Assembly: GCA_034435975.1 (NCBI GenBank)
Contig: DAOTWD010000120.1
Span: 31,141-95,140, forward strand
Direction of reading: 5' to 3'
Origin: CAKZQX01 sp034435975
Lineage (GTDB): Bacteria > Chloroflexota > Chloroflexia > Chloroflexales > Chloroflexaceae
Length of the DNA stretch: 64,000 nucleotides
Shown: in pieces, positions 53,301-61,060 of the stretch
Position numbering within the stretch: position 1 is the first letter of the stretch
Layout: the number at the start of each line of letters is the position of its first letter
The notes under the pieces: model-generated
What the model was told of the DNA's origin: nothing
Seen by the model: the letters and a program-made list of their open reading frames with translations, nothing else
Database searches by the model: none
Translations under genes and position numbers: made by a program

Positions 53301-53852
53301 TACCGCGCAACCGTTGATAGTATGGTGCTGTTCTTGCCATGGAGTGACTGGCAGCGTTTTGTCCAGACACGTTCTGCCGGTACTGTCGAGGGGATTGAGC
53401 TATTCAATGTGTTGCAGGTGCTGGAGCGGGTACCTCTCTTTGCTGAAGTGCCTCGGCAGACCCTCCGGCAACTGGCCCGCGTTGCGCAACGACGGGAGGT
53501 TCCAGCACGTACCATCATTATCCGCGAGAACGTCCGTTCGGAGACATTCTATCTGATTCAACAGGGCACTGCTGCGGTGATTAAACAGCGGTGCGTGTCA
53601 GCAGCAACAGAAACAGGGCAACGATCAACCAGGATGGTAGCGCGTCTGGGTACCGGAGAGTTTTTTGGTGAGCTAGAGTTGCTGCGCGGTGTACCACCGG
53701 TTGCCAGTGTGGTGGCACTGACGCCGATGGTGTTACTGGCCTTGCCAGATGCAACGATCCGTGAACTATTGCTCACCCGTGATCGTGTGGCACAGCGCCT
53801 GGAGCAGGAGGGAACCGGTCGACTCTGGGCGTTACGTGAGCAGCAAACGTAG
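50370..53852 (+). CDS. PqqD-like / M50 protease / cNMP-domain membrane protein
   Basis: About 1160 residues. The first 150 hold a PqqD-like winged-helix segment (SYTVLRSHAGTYIRLTPAE to LVQNLKQQGFLVD), as in peptide-recognition domains of RiPP systems. An M50 intramembrane protease core follows with HELAH (about 262-266) and NLNPLLELDGYY (LDG about 360-362), then a long region with about ten more membrane helices. After residue 810 comes a soluble part ending in two cNMP-type beta-barrels. The last contains GEFFGELELLRGVPPVASV, where the phosphate-binding Arg of PRxA is missing, so ligand binding is doubtful. The frame is open from a GTG at 50271; ATG 50370 has an AGGA site, and ATG 50445 is another option. 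Confidence 0.82.
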   Translation: MVSKQPVARLHRGIWATLTTYDTRAMNETDAVGQPAGHIAVAAASTPVNGSFPGGIWAVLRQRVDPIHYRPQAVPGIVEEHVSEGHQSYTVLRSHAGTYIRLTPAERVLWHAMDGSRTMAQLATLGFVQFRQLLPVADLVQNLKQQGFLVDPYVAVYAQLQDALERRTTVGWGRRLLMALSHHTLAFHNIDGCVRVLYKRVGWIFFTPVVFLLTLMVSTGGLVAFIRISQLDLPVYTVLAVDAIPTSLLALWVALLVSFILHELAHAMAVKHYGRQIWRGGLMLYYGMPVAFVDTSDIWLAGRRARMVVSAAGPFSDLLVGGMAALYVTIFPTAPLSGAAYKLAIACYVATLFNLNPLLELDGYYLLVDALRQPNLRKRALDFVSGSFWEKVRTRAPFSAEERMLGLYGLLTLLYTICAIILAFLFWQRQLVNLIPQLWASGWDGQLVALLIIGGIVAPVVMGSGLALWGVLRGCAAWIARRGYARRPLYVAVMLLLLVGVLALLPLCPASRSGVAAMAGVVTSLLWLVALLALLTVWPDYRGADVWHVLQAMLGAGLLTVLALVGRMLSDADRALFWIAVEGLAFLLLMLAGFAALLDVDLHQASQRELGVAAFLLLVAFGCGGTAIYLAGIAWPTASFPVVFAIAAPVYCGTLALALLLPHLSGLRDSRLIWSWLPLWMAIGVQTGTYVLRLIPTLSMTTLVTGLDILIAGLWLVAWYTHYVTLRTFAPQSLSWPSQPALDEAQRLQRGFQLTYAGCYQLLRTVYGARRAQALDDRLDILAATANWDVTLDRDQVRIGGMLAASPLDRQGARYAEVLRYTIATIEAIAGRWFARRTIQAAYDALPWAEREATNRRCFPNTPWARDLSHAFGCERDARQQLLRQVDLFLSGDDADLSMLAQALQPMRVRAGAMIADANTIAQGIWVVEAGEIAAWQDATIVDELHRGEVFGAIELIAPLDDPTGQEAHQHVRAGRCYRATVDSMVLFLPWSDWQRFVQTRSAGTVEGIELFNVLQVLERVPLFAEVPRQTLRQLARVAQRREVPARTIIIRENVRSETFYLIQQGTAAVIKQRCVSAATETGQRSTRMVARLGTGEFFGELELLRGVPPVASVVALTPMVLLALPDATIRELLLTRDRVAQRLEQEGTGRLWALREQQT

Positions 53853-53871
53853 GGAGACGCATTTCCATTCA

Positions 53872-53893
53872 GGGCAGACAGCTTCGTCTGCCC
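53872..53893. terminator. Hairpin between convergent genes
   Basis: GGGCAGAC and GTCTGCCC form an 8-bp stem with a 6-nt loop, 20 bp after the M50/cNMP gene and 28 bp past the greA stop on the other strand. No T-run, so termination is uncertain. Confidence 0.5.
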
Positions 53894-53921
53894 CTATCAA
53901 ACCACAGGTTGGATATTACAC

Positions 53922-54398
53922 TCAATTGATTTTGAGGATCGTCAATTTCATGACGCCAGAAGGGGTTTGAACAGTGACTTTCTGATGGGGTTTTTTCCCA
54001 AGCAGAGCGGCACCAATTGGTGATTCGTTTGAGACCTTACCTTCACGGGGGTTGGCTTCAGCACTGCCCACAATCGTCCAGGTTTCTTCTTCATTGTCTT
54101 CCTCAATCCGAACCGTCACCGAAGAACCAACACGCACCTCGTTTTTGCTGCCATTCTGGTCATCTTCGATAATCTGGGCGCGTGAGAGGGTGTTTTTAAT
54201 ATCACGAATGCGCCCTTCGAGCAAGGCCTGAGAGTTCTTCGCGTCTTCATACTCGCCACTCTCGGAAATGTCACCCAGTTCCTTGGCAGCTTTGATGCGC
54301 TCAGCGACCTGCTTGCGTCCATCAATCTCCAGGTCTTCAAGTTCTGCTTCGAGCCTGGCTCTGCCTTCGCGTGTGAGATAAACTGGCTTTTCACTCAT
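53922..54398 (-). CDS. greA: Transcription elongation factor GreA
   Basis: 158 residues, the standard length. GreA enters the RNA polymerase secondary channel and stimulates cleavage of backtracked RNA. The N-terminal coiled-coil contains the tip residues in LGDISESGEYEDAKNSQALLEGRI, followed by the C-terminal FKBP-like domain with IVGSAEANPREGKVSNESPIGAALLGK. The ATG is preceded by an AAGG site. The promoter is 180 bp upstream and the leader holds two hairpins. Confidence 0.96.
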   Translation of the reverse strand: MSEKPVYLTREGRARLEAELEDLEIDGRKQVAERIKAAKELGDISESGEYEDAKNSQALLEGRIRDIKNTLSRAQIIEDDQNGSKNEVRVGSSVTVRIEEDNEEETWTIVGSAEANPREGKVSNESPIGAALLGKKPHQKVTVQTPSGVMKLTILKIN

Positions 54399-54453
54399 AG
54401 TTCAACTGCCTTTTGGAATAACAGAATAACCCCCTGGGAGCTGACAGATTGGG

Positions 54454-54518
54454 AGGGTCAAACGACCCTGCTCCATAGGGTACTCTTATATGAAAGAACT
54501 GAGAGTACACCTCTCAGT
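54454..54518 (-). promoter_or_regulatory. Two hairpins in the greA leader
   Basis: AGGGTC/GACCCT (54454-54459 with 54464-54469, 4-nt loop) and ACTGAGAG/CTCTCAGT (54498-54505 with 54511-54518, 5-nt loop) lie between the promoter and the start codon. They could attenuate transcription or fold a small leader RNA. No T-run follows either. Confidence 0.4.
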
Positions 54519-54579
54519 CAAGGTCATTGGGGGCAGGCAACACTGCCCAGACCTGTATGTGGTAACGTTGGCATTCGCC

Positions 54580-54608
54580 ATTATACGCAATCTCCTAATT
54601 TTTGTAAA
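54580..54608 (-). promoter_or_regulatory. Promoter of greA
   Basis: TTTACA, 17-bp spacer and a perfect TATAAT on the minus strand; leader of about 175 nt. Confidence 0.75.
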
Positions 54609-54742
54609 GCACCTGTTTTACGCATTCTCCAGGCGTGCATGACGCCAATAATGCATGCCTAGAGACGCGCTGACGACATATGGCTTCTGCATACTATCAG
54701 GATAGGCACATGTCCAGTTGGGTAACCATCTTCGACATCTGA

Positions 54743-54934
54743 TATCCGTGCCTGTTGCGGTTGAGCTATACGTCAGGTCAACAAGTAGTCTGGCGGGGTT
54801 CTTTTCCTTGCATCATTGTGGCTGATGTTGTACTATACCAGCACTGCAAGATTGGAGCGGAGCGCACGTTGAACGAGCAGCAAATCCTGCTCGAGGTAGA
54901 TACATTGCAAGGTCGGTACATTGCGATCACGTGA
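54743..54934 (+). pseudogene. Open frame without start, probable 3' remnant
   Basis: A 63-codon open stretch ends in TGA at 54932-54934 and reads like a real protein tail: SYTSGQQVVWRGSFPCIIVA, DVVLYQHCKIGAERTLNEQQ, ILLEVDTLQGRYIAIT. There is no ATG. A possible gene for a phosphomutase starts 23 bp later, so the two may once have formed an operon. I do not recognise the family. Confidence 0.4.
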
Positions 54935-54957
54935 CAGTAGCGACGAAGGAGAAAAGA

Positions 54958-55045
54958 ATGGCAGATCGTGTCAATCCTCGCATATCTTTCGCGCCTATGA
55001 CATTCGCGGGTTGGTAGATGCTGATTTGACCGATGCAATGGTAAT
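54958..55045 (+). pseudogene. 5' fragment of a phosphomannomutase/phosphoglucomutase
   Basis: An ATG with a strong GAAGGAG site begins MADRVNP; after a frameshift the sequence continues HIFRAYDIRGLVDADLTDAM, the typical N-terminus of ManB/PgcA-type phosphomutases. The match fades after about 30 codons. The remaining DNA up to 55638 has no recognisable coding sequence. An intact but inactive-looking homologue follows at 55639. Confidence 0.75.
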
Positions 55046-55638
55046 GACATTGTCGGTCAACCAGGAGGAACGTACTTTATACTTTAGCCTGGAGCGCATA
55101 TGCTGTGGGGACGTGAAGTGCAGCCCATCTCGTCTATGGTTCGATGTAGCGCGGATGGCGCGATTGCGATCCTTGATCTGACCGAGGCTCTGGCATCGAG
55201 CCCTATGGTACATGTTGGCGGAAGGTCGTAATTCTTCTGGTGAGGAGACCAGGGTTCAGGTGATTGACCTATGCAACCGGTTTGCGCACCAGTAAGTCAA
55301 TGGTGTGGATGGAGTGTGCTTTGATTGTGGCATGACCGGGAGGTGGGACAGGCCTCACATACTGAACCATCACACACACCATGGGTTGAGGCAACGACGG
55401 CCGAGCGATTGCATGGTATTTGCGGTATACTGCTGGCAGCGGTGGAGGATTTTCGTACGGTAGGTGAGGCCTGGATTATTCTGTCTGGATGCTTTGACAA
55501 CAGGGTGGGCTGGCTTGCGGTACATCAGGCGCAGATTGGCTGCAACGCCCGTGATGGAACCCCTGCGGCATTGCGTCGTTTGAACCGGCAAACCGGCGGT
55601 TGTTGGAGAGAATGCCTGGAACCATTGCAAGGGCTGGT
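55046..55638. other. Decayed region between phosphomutase sequences
   Basis: About 590 bp with no supported gene. Some frames are open for 60-100 codons but show no family resemblance. It probably represents the rest of the broken phosphomutase gene. Confidence 0.5.
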
Positions 55639-56808
55639 ATGAGTGAACGCCTTCGGTTGGGCACGAAATACTGGGAGGGTGTGTATACGGCAGATTTCAC
55701 CCTCGATCAAGTACGCCGCCGCTGCTATCAGGTAGGATTGTTTTTGCAGCAGCGTGACTGGCGTTGTTTAATTGCCTATGATACGCGGTTTATGTCCGGT
55801 CTGTTTGCACGTGATATATATCACATTTTGACCCGGCAGGGTATAGCGGCCAGCCTGGTATCTGGCCCGGTACCCTTGCCGGCAGTGCAGAGTGCGTTGA
55901 AGCAGCAGATCTTTGATTGTGCGTTGATTGTGTCTGCGGGTAATCGTCCGTACTGGTACAACGGGCTTGTTTTCTTAGGAACGGTTGATGACGACCTTCC
56001 CCTCCACGCGAGTGATGATGTATCTCCCCTGCAGTCTTTTCCCCTGTTTCCTGATACGACCGGGAATGATCAGGCGCTAAAGCCGGAGATTGCGCAGGAT
56101 TTGCGTGCGCCATACATTGATCTGCTTCGTAAGCAGATCGATGTCAATCTTATTCGTCGCTCAACGATGACTATTTTTGCTGATCCGATGAATGGCTCCA
56201 CGGCGGGTTATTTTCCAGCGATCATGGGGGAAGGTGGGCAAACACGGGCGATCGAGATTAACCGTGAGACCGATCCCCTGTTTAGCAAGCTCACCCCACT
56301 GCCGGTTGAGTCAAATCTGACACGGCTGCGCAAGCTGGTGCGCGAAAGCGACTCGCATCTGGGATTAGCGTTTTCGGCCGATGGATCAGCCCTGGGCGTG
56401 GTAGACAAGAATGGCGACCAACTGGATCATCTCGAAATCGTGTTGCTGCTGGCGGCCTATCTGGTTCGTCAATATCGACAGTCGGGCGCAGTGATTGCGC
56501 CTGTGCCCGTTGAAGGGTCACGGTTGGCCGGATCGCTGCCAGGTCTGGGAGCGTGGGAAACGGCGCTGGGGGTGAACGTTGAGTTGAGTGCAGATCCGTC
56601 ACGACGTATGACCGAAGTCTTGATGCAAACAGGAGATGCGCTGTTAATTGGCTGTACTGGTGAGGGAGAACTGGTGCTGGGACAGTATGCGCCCTACCCC
56701 GATGCCTTGTTTGCCGGGTTGTTCGTGGCCGAAATGGTGGCGCGTAATGGGGGGAATTTACATGCGCTTTTGAGTGAGCTGCGGGGGCACCTTAAGGCGA
56801 ATCCGTAA
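55639..56808 (+). CDS. Phosphohexomutase-like protein lacking catalytic residues
   Basis: 389 residues, shorter than the usual 445-470. The domain order of alpha-D-phosphohexomutases is visible: LGTKYWEGVYTADFTLDQV, LIAYDTRFMSGLFA, IFADPMNGSTAGYFP, LGLAFSADGSALGVVDKNG, and a C-terminal domain from about residue 310. The phosphoserine loop TASHNP is replaced by VSAGNRP (Ala at the Ser position), and the metal loop DGDxDR by ADGSALG, so it cannot act as a mutase. The ATG at 55639 has an AGGG site; the frame opens 13 codons earlier at TTG. It precedes YvcK-like and GlmU-like genes, which suggests a binding or regulatory role in sugar metabolism. Confidence 0.8.
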   Translation: MSERLRLGTKYWEGVYTADFTLDQVRRRCYQVGLFLQQRDWRCLIAYDTRFMSGLFARDIYHILTRQGIAASLVSGPVPLPAVQSALKQQIFDCALIVSAGNRPYWYNGLVFLGTVDDDLPLHASDDVSPLQSFPLFPDTTGNDQALKPEIAQDLRAPYIDLLRKQIDVNLIRRSTMTIFADPMNGSTAGYFPAIMGEGGQTRAIEINRETDPLFSKLTPLPVESNLTRLRKLVRESDSHLGLAFSADGSALGVVDKNGDQLDHLEIVLLLAAYLVRQYRQSGAVIAPVPVEGSRLAGSLPGLGAWETALGVNVELSADPSRRMTEVLMQTGDALLIGCTGEGELVLGQYAPYPDALFAGLFVAEMVARNGGNLHALLSELRGHLKANP

Positions 56809-56827
56809 CAGAACAGGTAGGACGAGC

Positions 56828-56890
56828 GAGACGATAGGAGCTAGGATCGAGACGATAGGAGCTAGGATCGAGACGATAGGAGCTGGGAGC
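56828..56890 (+). repeat. Three tandem 21-bp repeats
   Basis: Units at 56828, 56849 and 56870 share GAGACGATAGGAGCT; the first two are identical and the third ends in GGGAGC rather than AGGATC. They fill most of the gap between two plus-strand genes. Being a multiple of three without a stop, they would add in-frame codons if inside a gene. Confidence 0.85.
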
Positions 56891-56963
56891 GAGAATCCTC
56901 TTTTCTTCCTCCTCACTCCTCTCTTCTCCCTTCCTGTACCATACAACGGGACGGTTCAACCGT

Positions 56964-58232
56964 ATGCGTATTTCTCTAAGTCGGCGTATGTCATCGCTGC
57001 TTTATCTGGCACGCCCATTGGCACTCACATTTATTGGTATTCTTTTTCTATCGCTCGGTGCAACCTATCTATCTATCTGGTTTTATCGGAGCATACCTCT
57101 GCCAGAAATCTTTGAGACCGTGACTTTGCAGTTTTTGCCCCATTTCCAGCGTGGTCTCCTCTTCGTGCTGGTGGGATTGGCTGTGCTGGCCACTGGCATG
57201 TGGCAACTCAGCACCATGGTCATTATTCCGCTCCATGATCAACGCGCTGCTGATGGCGAACTGGTGTTGGGCTACCAACGCACGCAAGGCCGACCACGTA
57301 TTGCGGTGCTGTCAGGTGGGGCGGGGATGCTTATTTTGTCGGGCCTGGGTGAACACGTTGAGCGCCTGACCTGCATTACCCCGGTTCAGGATGCCGTTGA
57401 GTATTACTATCGTGCTTCAGGGTTATTCAATTTCCAGAATGTGTACTATGTTGTCCCCACCCCGGTGGCGGCACGGGTGTATGCGGAATTAGATAATGGT
57501 ATGGTCATGAATGTGATGCGAGTCGATCACGACCCCACTCTGGCAGGCCGGCATGTGGCTCGTCTCATGCTGATTCCTGATGGTATGGATGAAGATGCTG
57601 CGACACGACCGTCCAACGGTGATCAGCGGGATGGCACCGATCAGCATCTGATGCCTATGCCCGTATCCAACACAAAAAAGTTACCGCTTACGCGACTGGC
57701 ACGGGAAACACTGCGTGATGCCGATGCGCTTTTGCTCGGGCCAGGGAGTTTATTTGAGAGTATCTTGCCCAATTTGCTGATCGATGAGTTGCGCGAAGCC
57801 GTGCAGCAGAGTACCGCGATCAAAATTTATATTTGTAATCTAATGACGGAGCCCGGGTTAACGACCGGGTTTAGTGTTGGCGATCATATCCGACAGATCA
57901 AGCGCTATGGCGGGTTTGTGCCCGATTATGTGCTGGTCAATGTGCAGCGCATTGATACTGAGGTGGCGCAGCTCTATGCTGCTGCCAATCAAGCTCCGGT
58001 GTACCTCGATCCTGATGCCTATGAGGAGACCACGATCCTGACCGGGCAAGATTCGTCACAACGCCACGTGATAGTTGAGGGGAGTGTGGTGATAGAGGCT
58101 GATTTAGCCAGTTCCGTGGTGCAATATACCGCATCACTCGGTCGTCCTGGCGAGAGTCGGGCGGTGCGTGTTTTACGGCATGATCCACAGAAACTGACAG
58201 CTACTATTCTGAAGCTCCTTGGTCAGGTTTGA
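56964..58232 (+). CDS. Membrane-anchored YvcK/CofD-like protein
   Basis: 422 residues. Two N-terminal helices (about 16-38 and 64-87) place it in the membrane. The remainder is a CofD-type Rossmann-like domain: VLSGGAGMLILSGL (a variant of GGGTGL), TRLARETLRDADALLLGPGSLFESILPNLLI, and NLMTEPGLTTGFSVGDHI. YvcK proteins bind UDP-GlcNAc and tie central metabolism to wall synthesis; CofD transfers a phospholactate unit. The motifs fit YvcK better, but the membrane anchor is a peculiarity of this protein. The start codon has only a weak ribosome site. A GlmU-like gene follows 29 bp later. Confidence 0.83.
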   Translation: MRISLSRRMSSLLYLARPLALTFIGILFLSLGATYLSIWFYRSIPLPEIFETVTLQFLPHFQRGLLFVLVGLAVLATGMWQLSTMVIIPLHDQRAADGELVLGYQRTQGRPRIAVLSGGAGMLILSGLGEHVERLTCITPVQDAVEYYYRASGLFNFQNVYYVVPTPVAARVYAELDNGMVMNVMRVDHDPTLAGRHVARLMLIPDGMDEDAATRPSNGDQRDGTDQHLMPMPVSNTKKLPLTRLARETLRDADALLLGPGSLFESILPNLLIDELREAVQQSTAIKIYICNLMTEPGLTTGFSVGDHIRQIKRYGGFVPDYVLVNVQRIDTEVAQLYAAANQAPVYLDPDAYEETTILTGQDSSQRHVIVEGSVVIEADLASSVVQYTASLGRPGESRAVRVLRHDPQKLTATILKLLGQV

Positions 58233-58261
58233 GTTTGAACCCCTGGGGGTATCACATTACT

Positions 58262-59632
58262 ATGCCACTGGTCGTCTTTGAAGATGAGTACTGGCGACAT
58301 TTTGCGCCACTGATCCATATTCGACCCCTCTTTGAAATACGCTGTGGCAGCTTTACCACTGCTGAACGGGTTGCGTTATCGCTGGTAACATGGCTGCCTG
58401 GTCAGGAACAGGCTGCTCCGACCCTGTATGGTCTCTGCCGTCCGCATTTGATGCCTGTCTATGGCGTGCATAGCTCGCCTGGCAGACTGCTTGGTACCGG
58501 TATGCCTCTCACATGTATTAATGGTCGTGTGCTAGACGTGGGCTGGCTAGCCACGCTCCAGCGTGAACCAATTGATACCGTGTATCAGTCGCCCGAGGGC
58601 GAACTGGTAGGGGCATATCTGTCGCCAGGGCTGGCAAGCGCAGTTCTGTACTATTTACAAGAACAGGATGCTGCCAGCGCACTTCAGGAACTCCGCCGGT
58701 TTGCACGGGTGGTCGAGGTACACGTGCCACTGGTGCGTTATCCGTGGGATCTTATTACCCAATCCGGAGAGCAACTGCTGCGTGATATGCCGTTGTTAAC
58801 CTGGCGGTTGCCGCGCTATCAGGCCAGCGATCCGCAGATTGTCGCACGGGGCATCGAGCACATCTATGTCGCTGCCAGTGCACAGCTTGATGGGCCGCTG
58901 GTACTTGATGCTCGCGATGGGCCGATCTTTATTGATGAGCATGCGCATATCGAGCCGTTCAGTTTTATTCAAGGCCCGGCCTATATTGGGTGCCATACGC
59001 TTATTGCCAGTGCTCGTATTCGGGGGGAAACCAGTCTGGGGCCAATGTGTCGTGTTGGTGGTGAGGTTGAAGCGAGCATTATTCAGGGGTATACCAACAA
59101 ACACCATGAAGGGTTTCTGGGGCATAGCTGGTTGGGTGAATGGGTCAATGTAGGTGCGATGACGACGAACAGTGATCTTAAAAATACCTATGGCAGTGTC
59201 CGTGTGGTGATTGAGGAGTTGGGCCAACTGAACAGTGGTGTCCTCAAGCTTGGTTGTTTTCTGGCCGATCATGTCAAGTTGAGCATCGGGTTGCATCTGA
59301 ACGGTGGAACGGTTATTGGTACCGGTAGTAACATCTTTGGCGTGCATGTTGCGCCAAAAACCGTCCCCGCTTTTACCTGGGGTGGGGAGATCTTCCGCGA
59401 ATATCGCATTGACAATATGATTGAGGTCGCACGCAAGGTAATGGAACGACGCAAGCGGATGCTGACTCCAGAATATGAGGCAATGCTTCGTGCTGCTTTT
59501 ATGCTGACCCGGCCCAGTCGTGGTTTTCAGGACAATGTGCTACCGCCGAGCCTGACGGCAGCATCCAATGCGGGCGAGTTGCTGTTGTCACGTGCTGAGC
59601 GAGAAGCTATAAGAGCCTTTGAGGTGGCCTGA
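58262..59632 (+). CDS. GlmU-like sugar nucleotidyltransferase/acyltransferase
   Basis: 456 residues. The N-terminal MPLVVFEDEYWRHFAPLIHI with RPLFEIRCG is the start of the putative sugar nucleotidyltransferase group (NTP_transf_4), distinct from GlmU proper. From about residue 200 a left-handed beta-helix of hexapeptide repeats follows (LVLDARDGPIFIDEHAHIEP through IGTGSNIFGVHVAPKTVP), as in GlmU acyltransferase domains. A short helical C-terminus ends the protein. The frame is open from a TTG at 58229; ATG at 58262 starts the conserved fold. Together with the phosphomutase-like and YvcK-like genes it suggests activated amino-sugar metabolism for the envelope. Confidence 0.85.
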   Translation: MPLVVFEDEYWRHFAPLIHIRPLFEIRCGSFTTAERVALSLVTWLPGQEQAAPTLYGLCRPHLMPVYGVHSSPGRLLGTGMPLTCINGRVLDVGWLATLQREPIDTVYQSPEGELVGAYLSPGLASAVLYYLQEQDAASALQELRRFARVVEVHVPLVRYPWDLITQSGEQLLRDMPLLTWRLPRYQASDPQIVARGIEHIYVAASAQLDGPLVLDARDGPIFIDEHAHIEPFSFIQGPAYIGCHTLIASARIRGETSLGPMCRVGGEVEASIIQGYTNKHHEGFLGHSWLGEWVNVGAMTTNSDLKNTYGSVRVVIEELGQLNSGVLKLGCFLADHVKLSIGLHLNGGTVIGTGSNIFGVHVAPKTVPAFTWGGEIFREYRIDNMIEVARKVMERRKRMLTPEYEAMLRAAFMLTRPSRGFQDNVLPPSLTAASNAGELLLSRAEREAIRAFEVA

Positions 59633-59687
59633 ATTGGCAGGCTCACCCGGCCCCACCAGCGGGCTGAAAGGGGAGTGAGCGACCTTT

Positions 59688-60932
59688 TTATAAAGGCGAC
59701 AGTCCCCGCTGCTCATTTTTTATGGCTCGATACCACTCCTCCAGGCGTGCTGCCAGGTACTCGGCGTTGTAATGCGACTCAACGACGTGACGCCCCTGCT
59801 GTCCTAATCGCTGTGCCAACTCCGGGTCGCGCAGCAGGCGGATGATTGCCGCCGCCAGTGCGTCCGGATCGTCATACGGTACGAGCAAACCCGTCCGCTC
59901 ATGTTGCACCACCTCGTTGCCGGCGGGCACGTCGGTCGTGATCACCGGGCGGCCGGCGGCCATGGCCTCGATCAGCGGAATGCCAAAGCCCTCGTAGCGA
60001 CTGGGGGCGACCACCACATCGGCCATGTGCAGCAAGCGCGTCTTCGTAAGCTCATCAATGGCTCCCAGCAGCCGCAGGTTGCGCTCGACCCCACCGGCAG
60101 CCACAATGCGTTGCAACTCGGCTTCGCCGCGCCGATAGTGGCTGACAAAGGTGAACGTCGCCTGGGGGAATGCTTGAACGACGGCTGGCATCGCATGTGC
60201 CAACAGGTCAAAGCCCTTCCGCTCGATTAATTGCCCGATGAACAGAATGTGCGGAGATGGCACCGGGGGCAACTGCACAGTGTTGGATTGTGCGGAGAGT
60301 CGCTCAAAATCTGCTAGATCGACCGCATTCGGCAAGACCGTGATGCGCTCCGGGGCTAGACCCAGCGCGATCAACAGGCCGCGTTCGTGTTCCGACAGCG
60401 CCACCGCGCTATCGACCATGTGCAACGGGGCGTGAATCAGGTAGTTGCGCACCGCCCGCCGCGGATGGGCACCACGCAGCAAGCGATGGGCTAACTGTTG
60501 TGGACGCATGATCAGCCGCTCAAAGCATGGCGGCGCTTCCAGTGGTCGGTCGCGGTCAAGCACCAGATCGCCATCGTGCAGGAGACCGTGCGGTGTCAGC
60601 ACGACCGGCACCCGTAGCCAGCGGGCCAACCGAACGGTCTGAAAGGCCAGGAGGTTGCGCAAATGATGGATATGTACCACATCGGGCCGCTCGGCCAGCA
60701 GCAACCGCAGCAGTAGTTCAGGTGCAAAGAAACCCCAGGTTGCGCCGCGATGCACGGCCACATGGCCCGGCAGCCAGGCGTGGCGTGTGGCCTGGCCGGA
60801 ATACTGCGGCGCATAGTATTCGTAGGCTACCACCCGATGTCCACGCCGCACCAGCGCCCGCGCCTGCACGTACTCCGGCCGGCTGGGAAACGCCGGATCA
60901 AAGCCATAGGTTGAGATGATCAAGATTTTCAT
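59688..60932 (-). CDS. GT4-family glycosyltransferase
   Basis: 414 residues, a GT-B fold retaining glycosyltransferase. The N-terminal MKILIISTYGFDPAFPSRPE leads into an acceptor domain with HIHHLRNLLA and VVLTPHGLLHDGD; the C-terminal donor domain has LFIGQLIERKGFDLLAHAM and the nucleotide-sugar EX7E motif in SRYEGFGIPLIEAMAAG. The ATG at 60932 begins homology; the frame is open 18 codons upstream over repeats. It most likely builds a surface polysaccharide or glycolipid; donor and acceptor are unknown. It is downstream of another GT4 gene on the same strand. Confidence 0.92.
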   Translation of the reverse strand: MKILIISTYGFDPAFPSRPEYVQARALVRRGHRVVAYEYYAPQYSGQATRHAWLPGHVAVHRGATWGFFAPELLLRLLLAERPDVVHIHHLRNLLAFQTVRLARWLRVPVVLTPHGLLHDGDLVLDRDRPLEAPPCFERLIMRPQQLAHRLLRGAHPRRAVRNYLIHAPLHMVDSAVALSEHERGLLIALGLAPERITVLPNAVDLADFERLSAQSNTVQLPPVPSPHILFIGQLIERKGFDLLAHAMPAVVQAFPQATFTFVSHYRRGEAELQRIVAAGGVERNLRLLGAIDELTKTRLLHMADVVVAPSRYEGFGIPLIEAMAAGRPVITTDVPAGNEVVQHERTGLLVPYDDPDALAAAIIRLLRDPELAQRLGQQGRHVVESHYNAEYLAARLEEWYRAIKNEQRGLSPL

Positions 60933-61010
60933 ATTTAGGTTATAGGTAACAGGTGACAGGTGATAGGTGACTGGACACGTTGACACATTCTAACCCGAAG
61001 ATGGCATGTG

Positions 61011-61058
61011 CCTCCTCGCCTCCCCGCCTCCCCGCCTCCTCGCCTCCTCGCCTCCTCG
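61011..61058. repeat. Six tandem 8-bp CCTCNNCG units
   Basis: Units CCTCCTCG and CCTCCCCG repeat six times without a break, ending 2 bp before the stop codon of the upstream glycosyltransferase. Confidence 0.9.
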
Positions 61059-61060
61059 CC

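Noticed and set aside
55325..55642. 105-codon open frame before the pseudo-mutase
   Set aside because: No ribosome site, no family resemblance and overlap with the real start of the next gene.
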